DNA from: Liolophura sinensis
Lineage: Eukaryota > Mollusca > Polyplacophora > Chitonida > Chitonidae
Direction of reading: 5' to 3'
Assembly: GCF_032854445.1 (NCBI RefSeq)
Contig: NC_088302.1
Location: 47,842,645 to 47,906,644 of the forward strand
Length of the DNA: 64,000 bases
Shown piece after piece: positions 12,433-34,195 of the stretch (position 1 is its first letter; each line of letters opens with the position of its first letter). The notes beneath the pieces are model-generated. The model did not search any database and had not been told where the DNA came from. It saw nothing but the letters and a program-made list of their open reading frames with translations. The translations under genes and the position numbers were made by a program.

Positions 12433-12956
12433 CCCTGGGGCCTAGAATCAGGTACAGTCCGATGTAAGGAAATAAGATCACTGGCCAGGACATTCACATG
12501 AAATGCAGCCAAATGACCCTGAACCACCTTGGCCTCTTCCCCAACAAACGTAACGCCACGTCCATTCTCACCCATCCGCTGCAGATCGTTCTTCCCATAC
12601 TCATCTATCAAAGCGTTCCCTGTCCGCACGTGAGGCTGCGTTCGGAAATCTTCCGCAGTGACCGTGACCCTTTCCAAGCCGTTCGCCAGGAAAGGTCGGG
12701 TTTTCGGGAAGATGTCCCCGTTCTGTGGCTTGGCATACTTGAAGTCGATGTCGGCCACTACGAAGTCCGACTCCAGAGCGCTCTTTCTTGTCGTTCCAGC
12801 TTCCCGGGCATAGTTGCCCCCTGTTTTTTGTAAGGCCTCTCGGGGCACCTGGTAGAACTTGCCCACGCCCAATTTGCCTATGAGAACTCCGTATAGGGAA
12901 ATACAGACGCAAAGAGCTAACACAATAGCTATGGCGAAACGTGATGACAGACGCAT
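12433..12956 (-). CDS. Polypeptide N-acetylgalactosaminyltransferase, first coding exon (partial gene)
   Basis: This exon encodes the N-terminus of a Golgi enzyme that starts mucin-type O-glycosylation by moving GalNAc from UDP-GalNAc to Ser/Thr. The 174 residues have the expected type II layout: a short basic N-tail (MRLSSR), one hydrophobic signal anchor at about residues 7-29, and a long luminal stem. Near the end is the block typical of the family just before the catalytic domain: 'GENGRGV', then 'AAFHVNVLASDLISLHRTVPDSR', where family members read N-hydrophobic-ASD-hydrophobic-I-x-L-x-R-x-[LV]-PD-x-R. The frame ends in a strong donor (GGG followed by GTAGGT, intron from 12432), phase 2. 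Reading on gives an immediate stop, which supports splicing. The glycosyltransferase and lectin domains are not in the window and should lie left of base 1. Subfamily not assigned. Single-exon fragment or pseudogene cannot be excluded. Confidence 0.75.
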
Positions 12957-14918
12957 GTGGACTCACAATGTACTAACATGCACAACTGTTAACACTCTCT
13001 TTGATGAAAAGAAAAGTTACATTCAGAAAAATAAACATAACACTCAGTAAGCATGAGTTGAAGCACTAATGCGTAAAACACGCATAAAACACGTTCAAGC
13101 GCAAGAGTAATTTTACATGGCACAGACTTTTTTCCCAGGGGTCCTACACACGCACAAACACACACAAGTGTTGTGTCTGCCAACCGACCTTGGCTCAGTG
13201 AATTGTCGTGGTTGTGTATTTAAGGTACACTTTTTGACATACTACATGATCGGTGGAGGTACAGCGTTAGTCCTATGCATAGCCCTCGTCATCGCGCAAT
13301 ACCACGGCGCGAGTAGCATGGGATATCCTGACTGAGACGCTCCGTAACGTATGTATCGACTTGACACGGAGTGGTCGACTAGATGTCGTATGCGTCACCA
13401 ACGATGACTGCTAACGAGTTGCCCTTATGTTACATGTCTTCTCTGTAAGGTGTAGAGACGGCCTATAAACTGAGATCTCTCTGCCCATTGCTCTGACTAG
13501 GTCTGTTTGCGCTCCCCCGGTATTCTACTTCCTTCTCATGCTAGCCAGCCGTGAACAAACACTTCGATAGCCGTATTAGATAGGCGTATCATATCAGGTT
13601 GAGCCGACCGAACTTTCCCTCGCTGTAATCCAGATCATCTGCATGATTAAACATAATTTAAATGATGAAATACGATCATGGGTTTAAAGTTAGCTTTAGA
13701 TGTCACTCAGTGTGATTTTGGGATTTTCTTCTTTAGCAAAAAAAGTTTTTCATATTAAACAGATTGCTTGTATAAAGAATTGTCCTGAAATGTTCTGTTT
13801 TTTTTGTGAGTAGAAAACGGTTTGGAATGTTGTTGTTTTGGAGTTTTAATCTACATCCATACTAGGTGTGCCTAATTTTTCGTAACTTTTGTTTGTCACA
13901 AACATTCACTTTATGTCGTACATGAAGTTACTTTTGTATTACATTTATTCAACTAGTCAAGTGCATTTGGAGGATGCTTTAATAAATGTTTAACACGTAA
14001 ATTCTGCATAACAGATGTACCGTCCTCATGCGGGCTGCGGGGCGAGAGGACGGGGACGGTTACTGTTCGCACCTCAGTTGCTCCTTCCTCGTGCTGTGGG
14101 ACGCGACAACGTGATGTAGGTCTATGTGATATAGGTCAACAGAACTCATCTGGACCGCAGCATGCTGGTAGAAATTGACTTGTGTTAACCTAGGTCATTC
14201 TTAAACCTTGCTGTGTAAGGTGTACTGTACAAACTAGTAGAGGCTGCCAATAAAAATTATACATGAACAGATTTCCTAAATTATCGCCTGAGTAGAAAAT
14301 GCTGAGAAACTATGTATAACTGTTTTATTACATCACCTATGGAATGTGTAGATATAACTTGGGACGATATCACTGAAGGTCAGATAAACACCATAAAAAA
14401 TATCCAAAAGGACGCTCTGCGTGGTATGACTGGTTTGGATGAACGCGTTGTTACTGTACGAAGAATCAGGTTTTATACAAATGCGTATGCGACACCACAT
14501 ACCTCGCCTGCTGTTCATTCAAAGTCACAACAATGATGCATCCAGCACTGTATTTGAAAATAAACTAACACATCAGCGTAACCCGCACCAAATCAGAATA
14601 ACAACCCACTAGCAAGTTTCCAAGAAGAACAACCAACTTTAGTAATTCTCTCTTTTCCACAAACTGTGTGAGGGAAGAACCATATTCGATTTGATCAATC
14701 AAGAATTCACCAAGAATGTAATCTCCAGAAAAGCAAACTCTAGAAAAATGTTTTATCCGCCAGTTCCACCTGTGTACTTCTGCTAACCGAAGTTCAAATA
14801 TGATCTTCTGAAATTGATTGACTTAATTGACTTAAGTAAGAAACTGAAGCAGTTCGCTCAGTAACAATTTATATAATATAATTCCCTCATTTACTCTCCC
14901 AAATGTATCAGTTTGTTT
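12957..14918. other. Head-to-head spacer upstream of GALNT exon
   Basis: Should contain the 5' UTR and promoter of the GalNAc-transferase gene on the minus strand, but no TATA box or first exon can be fixed. The frame 14312-14536 has a weak resemblance to the end of non-LTR reverse transcriptases (an 'IQKDALRGMTG' block) and was not called. Confidence 0.35.
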
Positions 14919-15262
14919 GCGATGTCAGCAAGCGATGGCACGGTCATGCGACGCGATGGTACGATGACACAAAGCGATACCGCGATGGCACGAAGATATG
15001 GCACGATGGCACGAAGATATGGCACGACGCCATGAAACGATTACACGAAGCCATGGCACGAAGCCATGGCACGATGGCACGAAACGACGACACGATTTCA
15101 CGATGTAATGGCACGAAGCGACGGCACGATGGCACGAAGCGACGGCACGATGACACGAAGCGGTGGCACGATGCTAGCAGCATACCTGACGTATATACTG
15201 CACTACTACGTACCGTCGCTTCGCGCCATCGCACAATCGCTTGGCATCATCGTGCCATCGGC
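14919..15262. repeat. ~21-bp degenerate repeat with inverted arm
   Basis: From 14919 to about 15173 the words 'gatggcacgaag' and 'cgacggcacgatg' recur every 10-11 bases and pair into ~21-base units. After a 40-base spacer, 15214-15261 carries the same words as reverse complement ('cgtcgcttcgcgccatcg', 'catcgtgccatcg'). Both strands stay open in several frames because the units lack stops. I take those frames to be by-products of the repeat. Confidence 0.8.
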
Positions 15263-15817
15263 CTTAAGGCAAGTGAAGTGGTGCATAACGGTGCAGACAT
15301 TTTATTACTATAGTCTATTTTAACTATTTGCCTATATTCAGCTATCGCCAAAATCAGTCCAAAACTGTCTTTCATAAGTGACATGTAACGCCACAAGCCC
15401 TATTGATTGATATGTTGTACGCTTGCAGTTAGAAGACTGTTTCTAATTCATAGTGTTGAACTCCATAAGACTGGTTTCAACCCGATGAAATCATTGCCTC
15501 GGATGAAGTCATAATTATTCAAGAACAAGCGTCATGGTGGACAATGGGCGTGGAGAGTGGTTTGCTTTACAGTAGGTGTACCAACATGCGGCTAGAGCAA
15601 AACTCTACGCACAAACACAGCCTGCTTTACTGTCTCAGCGAACACATTAAAGTTTTTTTGTAACAAAATTTCATAACATCCAGTTCTAAAACCATACGAT
15701 ACCACCATGAGATCATACACTACAACCGATAAAATAAAATATGATGGTTATGTTACACTAATTGCATGGTTAAAGATGTGACGGTTTGACCACCCGGTTT
15801 TTAAATACAATCATGAG

Positions 15818-15856
<39 letters not shown>

Positions 15857-16117
15857 ATATGAAAATAAATAAGTAAAGCCTTATACCAGGTAAGCTGACA
15901 AGTGTGCTTCAGTAATCGGGGACAAATTTAACTATATAAAAAAATCTATCATGCAGACATCGAACTGAATTCGACACGTATTAGGATAATTAATACATGT
16001 ATTACCCATGGATCATTCCACACTTTGCACAGATACCTGTTATAATAGGGATTTTGATGTCAGTGTAGTGTTTTCATTCCACTGCAAGCATACATTTAGT
16101 AATTATGGTTCTTAAAC
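15263..16117. other. Unique intergenic stretch with AAAT microsatellite
   Basis: No gene recognised. The only clear item is the microsatellite at 15819-15860. Confidence 0.4.
15819..15860. repeat. (AAAT)n microsatellite
   Basis: About ten uninterrupted 'aaat' tetramers. Confidence 0.95.
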
Positions 16118-16345
16118 GGGGCAGCATTGGATGATACCAAATGTTACTTGTTGCAGCCTTGCTCAGCACTAAGAGGTTAGATCAAGGACGATCTTGGCCA
16201 GTGTCAGTATGTGACTGGGTTGGGTGTCATATCTGGTGTCTTCGACATGATACTTCAGCGACGGCAGTTTTTTGGCGTTATGGACTTGCTCTGCCACAAG
16301 AAAAGACAATATATGTACACACACCTAATTACTCAGGTCTTTGAC
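16118..16345 (+). mobile_element. SINE-3 copy (truncated head)
   Basis: Matches the element at 33920-34195 in order: 'ttgctcagcactaagaggt', 'gtcagtatgtgactgggttg', 'gtgtcatatctggtgtctt', 'gatacttcag..gcag', and 'gccacaagaaaagacaatatatgtac'. The tRNA-like head seen in the other copy is missing or too decayed to recognise. Confidence 0.7.
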
Positions 16346-16349
16346 TATG

Positions 16350-16445
16350 GTTTGATGGTGGCGTTTAGGAAATATCCACAATTGACGCGCTAGTTTTTGT
16401 AGTAATATTTTGAATGTGACGTTGATTGAAATCGTCACACAACGC
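16350..16445 (+). repeat. Dispersed repeat, copy 2
   Basis: Second copy of the repeat at 9521-9604, with 'tagtttttgtagtaat' and 'gacgttgattgaaat' shared. It sits directly after the SINE-3 tail. Confidence 0.6.
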
Positions 16446-16627
16446 AAATGAGCAGAATGTAATAAATGCTACAACCCGTGGCACTCCATACAGTGAGTGT
16501 ACTACTATATTCAAGCGAGAATTAATAATGTCAAAATTGTAAATATTCCTCTTGTCGGCGTGACAAAAACTGTTTTCATATAAATGTACACATACAATTT
16601 GAAGCTCCGCCATCTTCTGACTTGGAT

Positions 16628-16797
16628 TTATATATTTATTTATTTATTTGATTGGTGTTTTACGCCGTACTCAAGAATATTTCACTTATACGACGGCGGC
16701 CCGCATTATGGTGGGAGGAAACCGGGCTGAGTCCGGGGGAAACCCACGACCATCTGCAGGTTACTGAGGACCTTCCCGTGTACGGCCGGAGAGGATT
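16628..16797 (-). mobile_element. SINE-1 copy, minus orientation, head truncated
   Basis: Begins with the reversed tail ('tatttatttatttatttg'), then 'gtgttttacgccgtactc', 'cattatggtgggaggaaacc' and 'gaaacccacgaccatctgcag'. It loses similarity to the full copies near 16797, before the tRNA-like head. Confidence 0.85.
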
Positions 16798-17373
16798 GAC
16801 ATTTTACCTTCGTGGTAAAAGCTTTTACACCTGGATGAAGACGTTTCCACATCAATGAATTTTTTCCTCCCTGCAGGTGAAAACCTCTTTATTAAGTGTC
16901 TTTTCGGACCTAAGTAACATCACCGGTTTGTCATCATATATCAGCGGGTTGTGTGCAGGCCCATACCTGTTTATACTTTATTTCTCTCACCGAATCAAGT
17001 GAATCGTCAGAGATACAACCGCTGATAATACCTCCTGATGTATTCCGCTTGTATACATAATATTACTGTACAACAGCTTTGTTAAGCAAGAAGTTTGCAT
17101 ACAAACAAGAATTGTTTTTTATCCAGCTAGAAACCCAAGAAAAGGTTACCAAATTGTTAAAAAGCTAAATCAGGCAGGTATGTGGGCCATGTGCCGTAGA
17201 TCTTCGATAGTGGACTTCCATAGAATATCCATGTAGGCTTTGCTCAGATATTAGATTATCAACAATCAATCTCTATAGACTTAGAATTGTTTTCATAATC
17301 TGTCGGAATGACAATGCATATAGTGTACATTAATGAGGGTTAGGTTTATGGCATTATCATCCAAATTCACCTC

Positions 17374-17676
17374 CATCCTGGGTCGAGTCACACCTAAGAC
17401 TTTAAAAGACGAAGTTGTAAATTACTTGCTTGGCATTCAGCATAAAGGGGATAGTGAAAACAACTAGTTGACCGTATCAGTATAATGGCTCGGGAGGGGC
17501 GGCTTACTTGCCTTCGATTAGTCGTCTCAGTGAAGCAGCACTAGATAAAGGAGCGGTGGAAATCCGTCCAGCAACAAGGAGGCACATTACATGCACTCTA
17601 AGGGTTCCTTCGTCGTCATATGACTGAAAAATTGTTAAGTACGACGTTAAACCCCAAGCACTCACTCACTCACTCC
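17374..17676 (+). mobile_element. SINE-2 copy with CACT-rich tail
   Basis: Body identical in order to 4252-4554 ('gcataaaggggatag', 'gaagcagcactagataaagg', 'cgtcatatgactgaaaaattg', 'cgacgttaaaccccaag'). It ends in 'cactcactcactcactcc', a simple-sequence tail typical of a retroposon. The tRNA-like head is mostly lost. Confidence 0.8.
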
Positions 17677-17929
17677 AATTTCACCTCTTCGCAGATCGGA
17701 AGAGACTTTGGGCCGAACTATTGTGGGAAGTTCCGAAACCGGCGGACCTGAGGAGTGAAGATAATATTCGTTTTAGTCTGTAACATGGATTTCTTGTTTG
17801 TGACCATCGGGGGACACAGGCACACAGTTGGCGTGTTGGTGGGTTAGGACCTCTAACAGGGGAATATGTTCATCATCGTATAGACCAATACGTCGGGAAA
17901 AAATCTTCGACGCTGCCTGTTGCAGATTT

Positions 17930-19690
17930 GAGATTGGAGAGATTCACCGCCAGATTATATGAGCAAAATTTGGGACTTCTCTGTTGAACGGTGTAGGAGT
18001 TCTCCTGCTAACAAAGTCGGTGAAAATCGGACATAGAGTATGTGTGTAGCGCTTTCCACCCAGTGATGTTCAGCTTTACAGCTGTAACGGTTTTCTCTCA
18101 CCACACCTCCAAATATGGTGGGATTAGCGCTTTTTCGCGTTTTCATCGCAATTTGCGGCAAAACTATACGTCGCCGGAAAGAAAGAAGTCCAGATTCATG
18201 ATCAGGACGTCAAACTACGTCTGGTAGCATGCTTACAATGTTCGTACCTTCATCCTAGTCGCAAATGCATTTAAAATGCATCATATAACATGGGGACGTC
18301 AAAGTGCCAAATAGGCTGCAGCAAATCGACCTTTGGACAATATTTGAGGCACTGCAACTCCCACATTTCTTGACACACTTCCATGATTTTCCGGATGCCT
18401 ACAGTACCCATATAGCCCTTTGTACTCAGTCATTTTCAGCTCCACAGCTGCAGCGGTTTCGTGTCAAGTGACCTCCAAATATGGGCGAAAATTGCACTCT
18501 AATGATTCGTCATCAGAACATCCAACTACGCCTAGCAGCCTACTTAAAACCTTGAAATTCACAACATTTTCATCGCCTGACTAATTGGCTAAGCTGGGAT
18601 CGAACTCTGACATGACTGACAGGCTGACAGGCGTCAGCGGTAAGAGAAAAGAAAGCAAAAAGAAAATCAAAGTTTGTACTTTCATGTCTCAATCCACGAC
18701 CTGCCATGAACAGACTCACTGCTCTACTGATATCTAGGCCGTTGTTAGAAAGTCAACACTTGCACCAGGGCACATGGCTATGTCTGTCAATCACCCTGGC
18801 CTGGTTAGCGTATAGTAAAGAAGACAAGGCCTGCGCAAAACAAAGCTAACTTTTACAGGTCCACGTCGTTTGCTGTTGTAGTTAGAATTCTACGCCATCT
18901 AACAGAGTACTGTATAGCTGAATGTCATCCTACAACCGCTTCGGGAGATCACAGACAGTGTAGCCGAAAGCATCAGGTCAAATATTATAAACCCAGTCCA
19001 GTCCTCATCTAACTCCATGTTAAAGCAATAGGAATCCCATCTTTTTCTAAACAAAAAACGGTGTTGTCGTTTAAACGCTTCTAGCGAGAAAACTATTGAT
19101 TGTAGCTCAAATCCGTTGGCAAATGCTCGAAAGAGCATGTCTTGGGCTACAATTTAGTGCAGGTTGCACATTTCTAGCTCTCATATTTCTCGAGTTACAG
19201 GTCATTGAAATTACGTAACTTTTTTTAAGTTTTTTTGCTTATATCTCAAAAAGTTACACAGATATAAAAAAAAAATATAAGCAGATTTGGAATCAGCAGC
19301 TCAAGATACATCAGAATACGTTGAGGACAACTGACATTTCAGAACTATTTGTGACGTCACAACTTCGACCAATGACGAGCATCCAGAGTTTTGACCGTCA
19401 ACCATTTTTGCCAGCTTTTTGTAACTCGTGACCTTCTAGCTGCATGTCAATTTTGAAAACAATCGGCCCAGTGGTTCTTGAGAAGAAAATTTTTAAAGGT
19501 TTTACACAAAATTCAATATGGCGGCCGAACCACGTGACATAGAAAAAAATGGAGAATTTGACCCGAGATATTCACCGCCAGAATATATGAGCAAAATTTG
19601 GGACTTCTTTGTTGAGCGGTGTTGGAGTTTCCTTGCTAACAAAGTTGGTGCAAAAAAAATAATAATAATAAGAAAAAAACAGAACGATTA
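17930..19690. repeat. Internally repeated, possibly transposon-derived tract
   Basis: The block 'atatgagcaaaatttggga..ct.tgttga.cggtgt.ggagtt' occurs at about 17946-18020 and again at about 19575-19650. A second pair ('cagct..acagctg.a.cggttt', then 'cctccaaatatgg') lies at 18068-18118 and 18438-18485. A further stretch at 19400-19510 ('caatcggcccagtggttcttgag') looks like a common interspersed repeat. No transposase was recognised. Element boundaries are not defined. Confidence 0.5.
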
Positions 19691-30730
<11,040 letters not shown>

Positions 30731-30849
30731 GGGAGAAGAAATACCTGTGTCTTGAGGGTCACGGAGCAGGCCACCGTAGGCATACTGACACCACTGCATG
30801 TGACAGGTCTCCAGAAGCCATGTGCCATTCCTGAACTTACAAAAAAGTT

Positions 30850-31050
30850 TGTAGTGGTTAACAGATATCAAGTTGAAGACTGAGTGTGAGGAAAGCTTTG
30901 CTGTGGTTGACATATGAGGTGAAAGATTGAGTGTGAGGAAAACTTTTCTGTGGTTGACAGATGAGGTTAAAGATTGAGTTTGACGAAAACCATAATATGG
31001 TTAACAACTATGAGGTTTAGGTGTTGCGTGTGAGGGAAACCTTTCTGTGG
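30850..31050 (+). repeat. ~47-bp imperfect tandem repeat in PGGT1B 3' UTR
   Basis: 'gagtgtgaggaaa' at 30882, 30929, a 'gagtttgacgaaa' version at 30976, and 'gcgtgtgagggaaa' near 31026 mark four units, each with a 'tgtggttga/tggttaaca' segment. It falls within 320 bases after the stop, so it should be transcribed. Confidence 0.7.
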
Positions 31051-31340
31051 TTATGATTAGAAAATACCACATCACTCCAAATGATTGACTACTGTCCGAC
31101 TTAAAAGTCGGTTTACATGTAAAAGTATAAAGTGAAATGTAAACATTATAAATATTTTGGGGACTAACCATTGAACAGTTTTGAAGAAGAAATAATCAGA
31201 TAGGCCAAATTTTTCCTTTTTGTCATGTGCTGAGAACAAAGAGACCAATTTCTTGGAATTTACATACTCAATCAATACCATTGTCAGCTATATCATGCAG
31301 TTTTGTGCTACAGTATGTAAGAGCTCTGTGTCTTATGAAA

Positions 31341-31346
31341 AATAAA
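31341..31346 (+). terminator. Possible PGGT1B poly(A) signal
   Basis: First exact AATAAA after the stop that I found, giving a 3' UTR of about 630 bases. Later AATAAA copies near 31970-31985 are alternatives. Confidence 0.3.
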
Positions 31347-31708
31347 CCTGGCCTATCCCAAACGAAATGTAAAACAAATGACCACAAAATGTTAAATGAT
31401 ATTTTTTTAATAGGATGACTTTGGTATGTTGTGATGTCAACATGTTTGTTTGTTTGTTGTGCTCTTGTTTGATACTTGAGGTGCACTAGTTTAATCTTGA
31501 TTAAACTGTCCTGTCCACAAGTAATTCACAATGTTTGTATGATAGTGCAAAATTGTGACAGTTATTTTTGTGAAAAAAGCCAAAACAGTATACTGTGCTG
31601 ATGTCCCCAGGATATCTGGGTGTGTGGGAAACTGTCATTGCTGAAAGATTGTCAAGCCAGAGTTGTAGTCCCAGACTGACACTCTCCAAGGCCACCCAGC
31701 TAACCAGC

Positions 31709-31868
31709 TGATCACAACACTATGACAGAGGATGCCTATCCATGACTGATCACAACACTATGACAGAGGATGCCTACCCATGACTGATCACAACACTATG
31801 ACAGAGGATGCCTACCCATGACTGATCTCAACACTATGACAGAGGATGCCTATCCATGACTGATCACT
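31709..31868 (+). repeat. 38-bp tandem repeat, four copies plus a partial
   Basis: 'ctgatcacaacactatgac', then 'agaggatgcctacccatga', starts at 31709, 31747, 31785, 31823 and (partial) 31861. The copies are nearly identical, so this is recent. Confidence 0.97.
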
Positions 31869-33919
31869 GGGCTGGTGTGTCGTTCACATAAGTACACACT
31901 TGTAACAACTATAACAGATCACATATACCTTTGTCTTGAGCATAGCTTCACCAGAAGAAGAAAACAAAAAATAAATCTCTAATAAATAATGAATGTTTGT
32001 CCATAAAATGTATTTTACACTTTTCATTTGTTTATTTATTTATTTGATTGGTGTTTTACACCAAGAATATTTCATTTATACGACAGCGACCAGCATTATG
32101 GTGGGAAGAAAGCGGGCAGAGCCCGGGGGAAGCCCACAACCCACCGCAGACTGCTGGCAGACCTTTGCATGAATGGCCAGAGAGGAAGCCAGCATGAGCT
32201 GGACTTGAACTCACAGTGATCGCATTGGTCAGAGGCTCCTTGGTCATTAAATTGCACTAGCTAACCAACTGAACAAGAAAGGCCCCCACTTTTCATGTAA
32301 CTGATATATATTTACTAATAATGAAAAACACAGGTACAAGTAGTTCTGTGTTCCACCTACAATAGCACATAAAGTAAGGTACATTGTCATAACATTTCAG
32401 TCTATGTATGCCTCTTCCAATGAATTAATTTGTATTACTTCAGGAAATATTAAGAAATACAAATCTAACCCATGAAGTGCATTATATGAAGCATGTCTTG
32501 CTATCAGTCAAAGTGTTGGAATTTTACTTCCTTATATATGTATCCTTTTATGTGCAATGTTTGTAAATTTTGATTGATTTTTGTCTCTTGAAGCCTGTGT
32601 GTTTGTGTATATTAGTTTTTGGGGTGTGAAGGTAAGTGAAAACAGGGGAAGGGATAATTACCTTAGAGAAGAAGAATACCTTTCAAGAAACAACTTGTAA
32701 ATTGTTCATATATTGATATCAAAAAACCTGTAAACAATTGTTAGCCAGATTTCTCCAATTCATGAATAAACGATATAATGGACAATGCATATTTATTTTA
32801 TACCATTTGATGGCGTTTAATTTATATAAAATTTAACAATGATGCAATATTCAACCAATGACAGGTGTTCCATTCTGTTCACTGCGACATTGATTGTGAC
32901 GAGCTGGTAGTGGTGTGTTACAGACATACTGTATGTTCTATTTTTACAGGGCACTGAAGCATGGTTGAACTTTCCAATTCACGCAATTCCAAGTTCGTAT
33001 TAGTAACTATTCATTCAGTAACTATTTATTAGAGACTGAAGATTAAACAATTGAATTCATAATATACCAAACCTCATTCACCGCAAATTCCTCCCAAAAT
33101 ATAAGATGCATGTAGCAAATGTTGCAAGATCACTAAATCATATAGTAATGCACGGTATTTGCTCACCAATAAATTGTGCTACTGAAGTCGCACTCACATG
33201 ATGCTATCTGTAGCATCAACTCCTCAAACTCAACTAGCTACCTGTAATCTAAGGAAAGTAAAACCGACACTTTCATTTCACATTGCCATTTGTCAAATTC
33301 TACAAACAGTATGAAATGTTTTTTGATTGACTAGTCTTTACAAGACATTGTACACTATGAACCTGGATCTGCAGTGTTAACAATTTCGTACACTATGCAT
33401 GTATATCATGAACCATTGGATAACTGTACAGCCGATCTATCCGTGACATAATGCATTCTGAGCCAAATGTTTTATAAATATTATGGACGTGGCATCCATT
33501 TGATTATCAAAGATTATGTGCACACATTCCAGAAGTACTGAGCTTGGAGCAAGGCAAGAAAAATAAAGACTGGAAATTCAGAAAAGTTTGTCTGGGTTCT
33601 CTCATTTGTATGTTTTTCACACTAATTAGAAAAGCCATTCTATAGCTCTTTTGCCCCTAGACCAGTACCTAGACCCTTGTTACCTCCCCTGTTTTAAAAA
33701 CATGTCGGTCAGGTCAAGCATCAGGAATATTTTGCTGCAAGGCTCAAAGTTTCAAATTTTATCAGATTCTGAGAGGTGTTTTGATCTTACAAAAGGTGTT
33801 TAGAGGATTGTTTGGAAGGCAGGATGATATAGAAATGCAAAAGTGTAAGTTTCAACACAAAAAGTGAAGATTTTAGACACGTATTTGCCCCAGTTTTTTT
33901 GGTGCCCACATATTGTGAC
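31869..33919. other. Convergent intergenic region
   Basis: Apart from the SINE-1 at 32028-32286, no exon, RNA or repeat was recognised. Confidence 0.4.
32028..32286 (-). mobile_element. Full-length SINE-1, minus orientation, with 10-bp target-site duplication
   Basis: Flanked on both sides by the exact 10-mer 'cacttttcat' (32018-32027 and 32287-32296). On the minus strand it runs from a tRNA-like head ('gttggttagctagtgcaat', B-box region 'gtgagttcaagtccagct') through the SINE-1 core to an 'aaataaataaataaac' tail. This is a clear retroposition product with no coding capacity, mobilised in trans. Confidence 0.9.
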
Positions 33920-34195
33920 CGGATAGGGCATTATGTCTTCTGGAAGCCTAATGGTTGGAGTGTCCACCTCGAAGTCAGGAGACCTGGGATCAAAACCTGG
34001 TTGAATCTTACCAAAGACTTCCAAAACTTTACTTGCTGCTGCTTAGCACGCAGCACTGAGAGGTGTCGGTATAATGTGAATGGGTGGGGGGTGTTGTGTC
34101 TGGTGTCTTTGGCTTGTTGCTTCAGTTGCAGCAGCACTTTGGTGGCATGGTATTGCTGGGCCACAAGAAGACACGGTACATGTACATAACGTACA
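33920..34195 (+). mobile_element. SINE-3 with tRNA-like head
   Basis: Head: 'aagcctaatggttggagtg' (A-box-like) and 'gacctgggatcaaaacctgg' (B-box-like). Body matches 16118-16345: 'gcagcactgagaggt', 'tcggtataatgtgaatgggtg', 'gtgtctggtgtctt', 'ttgcttcag..gcagcac', 'ggccacaagaagacacggtac'. Class inferred from structure. Confidence 0.75.

Noticed and set aside
14312-14536. Possible non-LTR reverse transcriptase remnant
   Set aside because: Only a short 'IQKDALRGMTG'-type resemblance; too little to support a call.
14903-15323. Overlapping 85-136 codon frames on both strands
   Set aside because: Low-complexity products of the ~21-bp repeat.
16652-16858. Frames inside SINE copies (also near 32028-32247, 33899-34254 and 35947-36226)
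   Set aside because: They translate the non-coding SINE-1 and SINE-3 cores; near-identical peptides arise at each copy.
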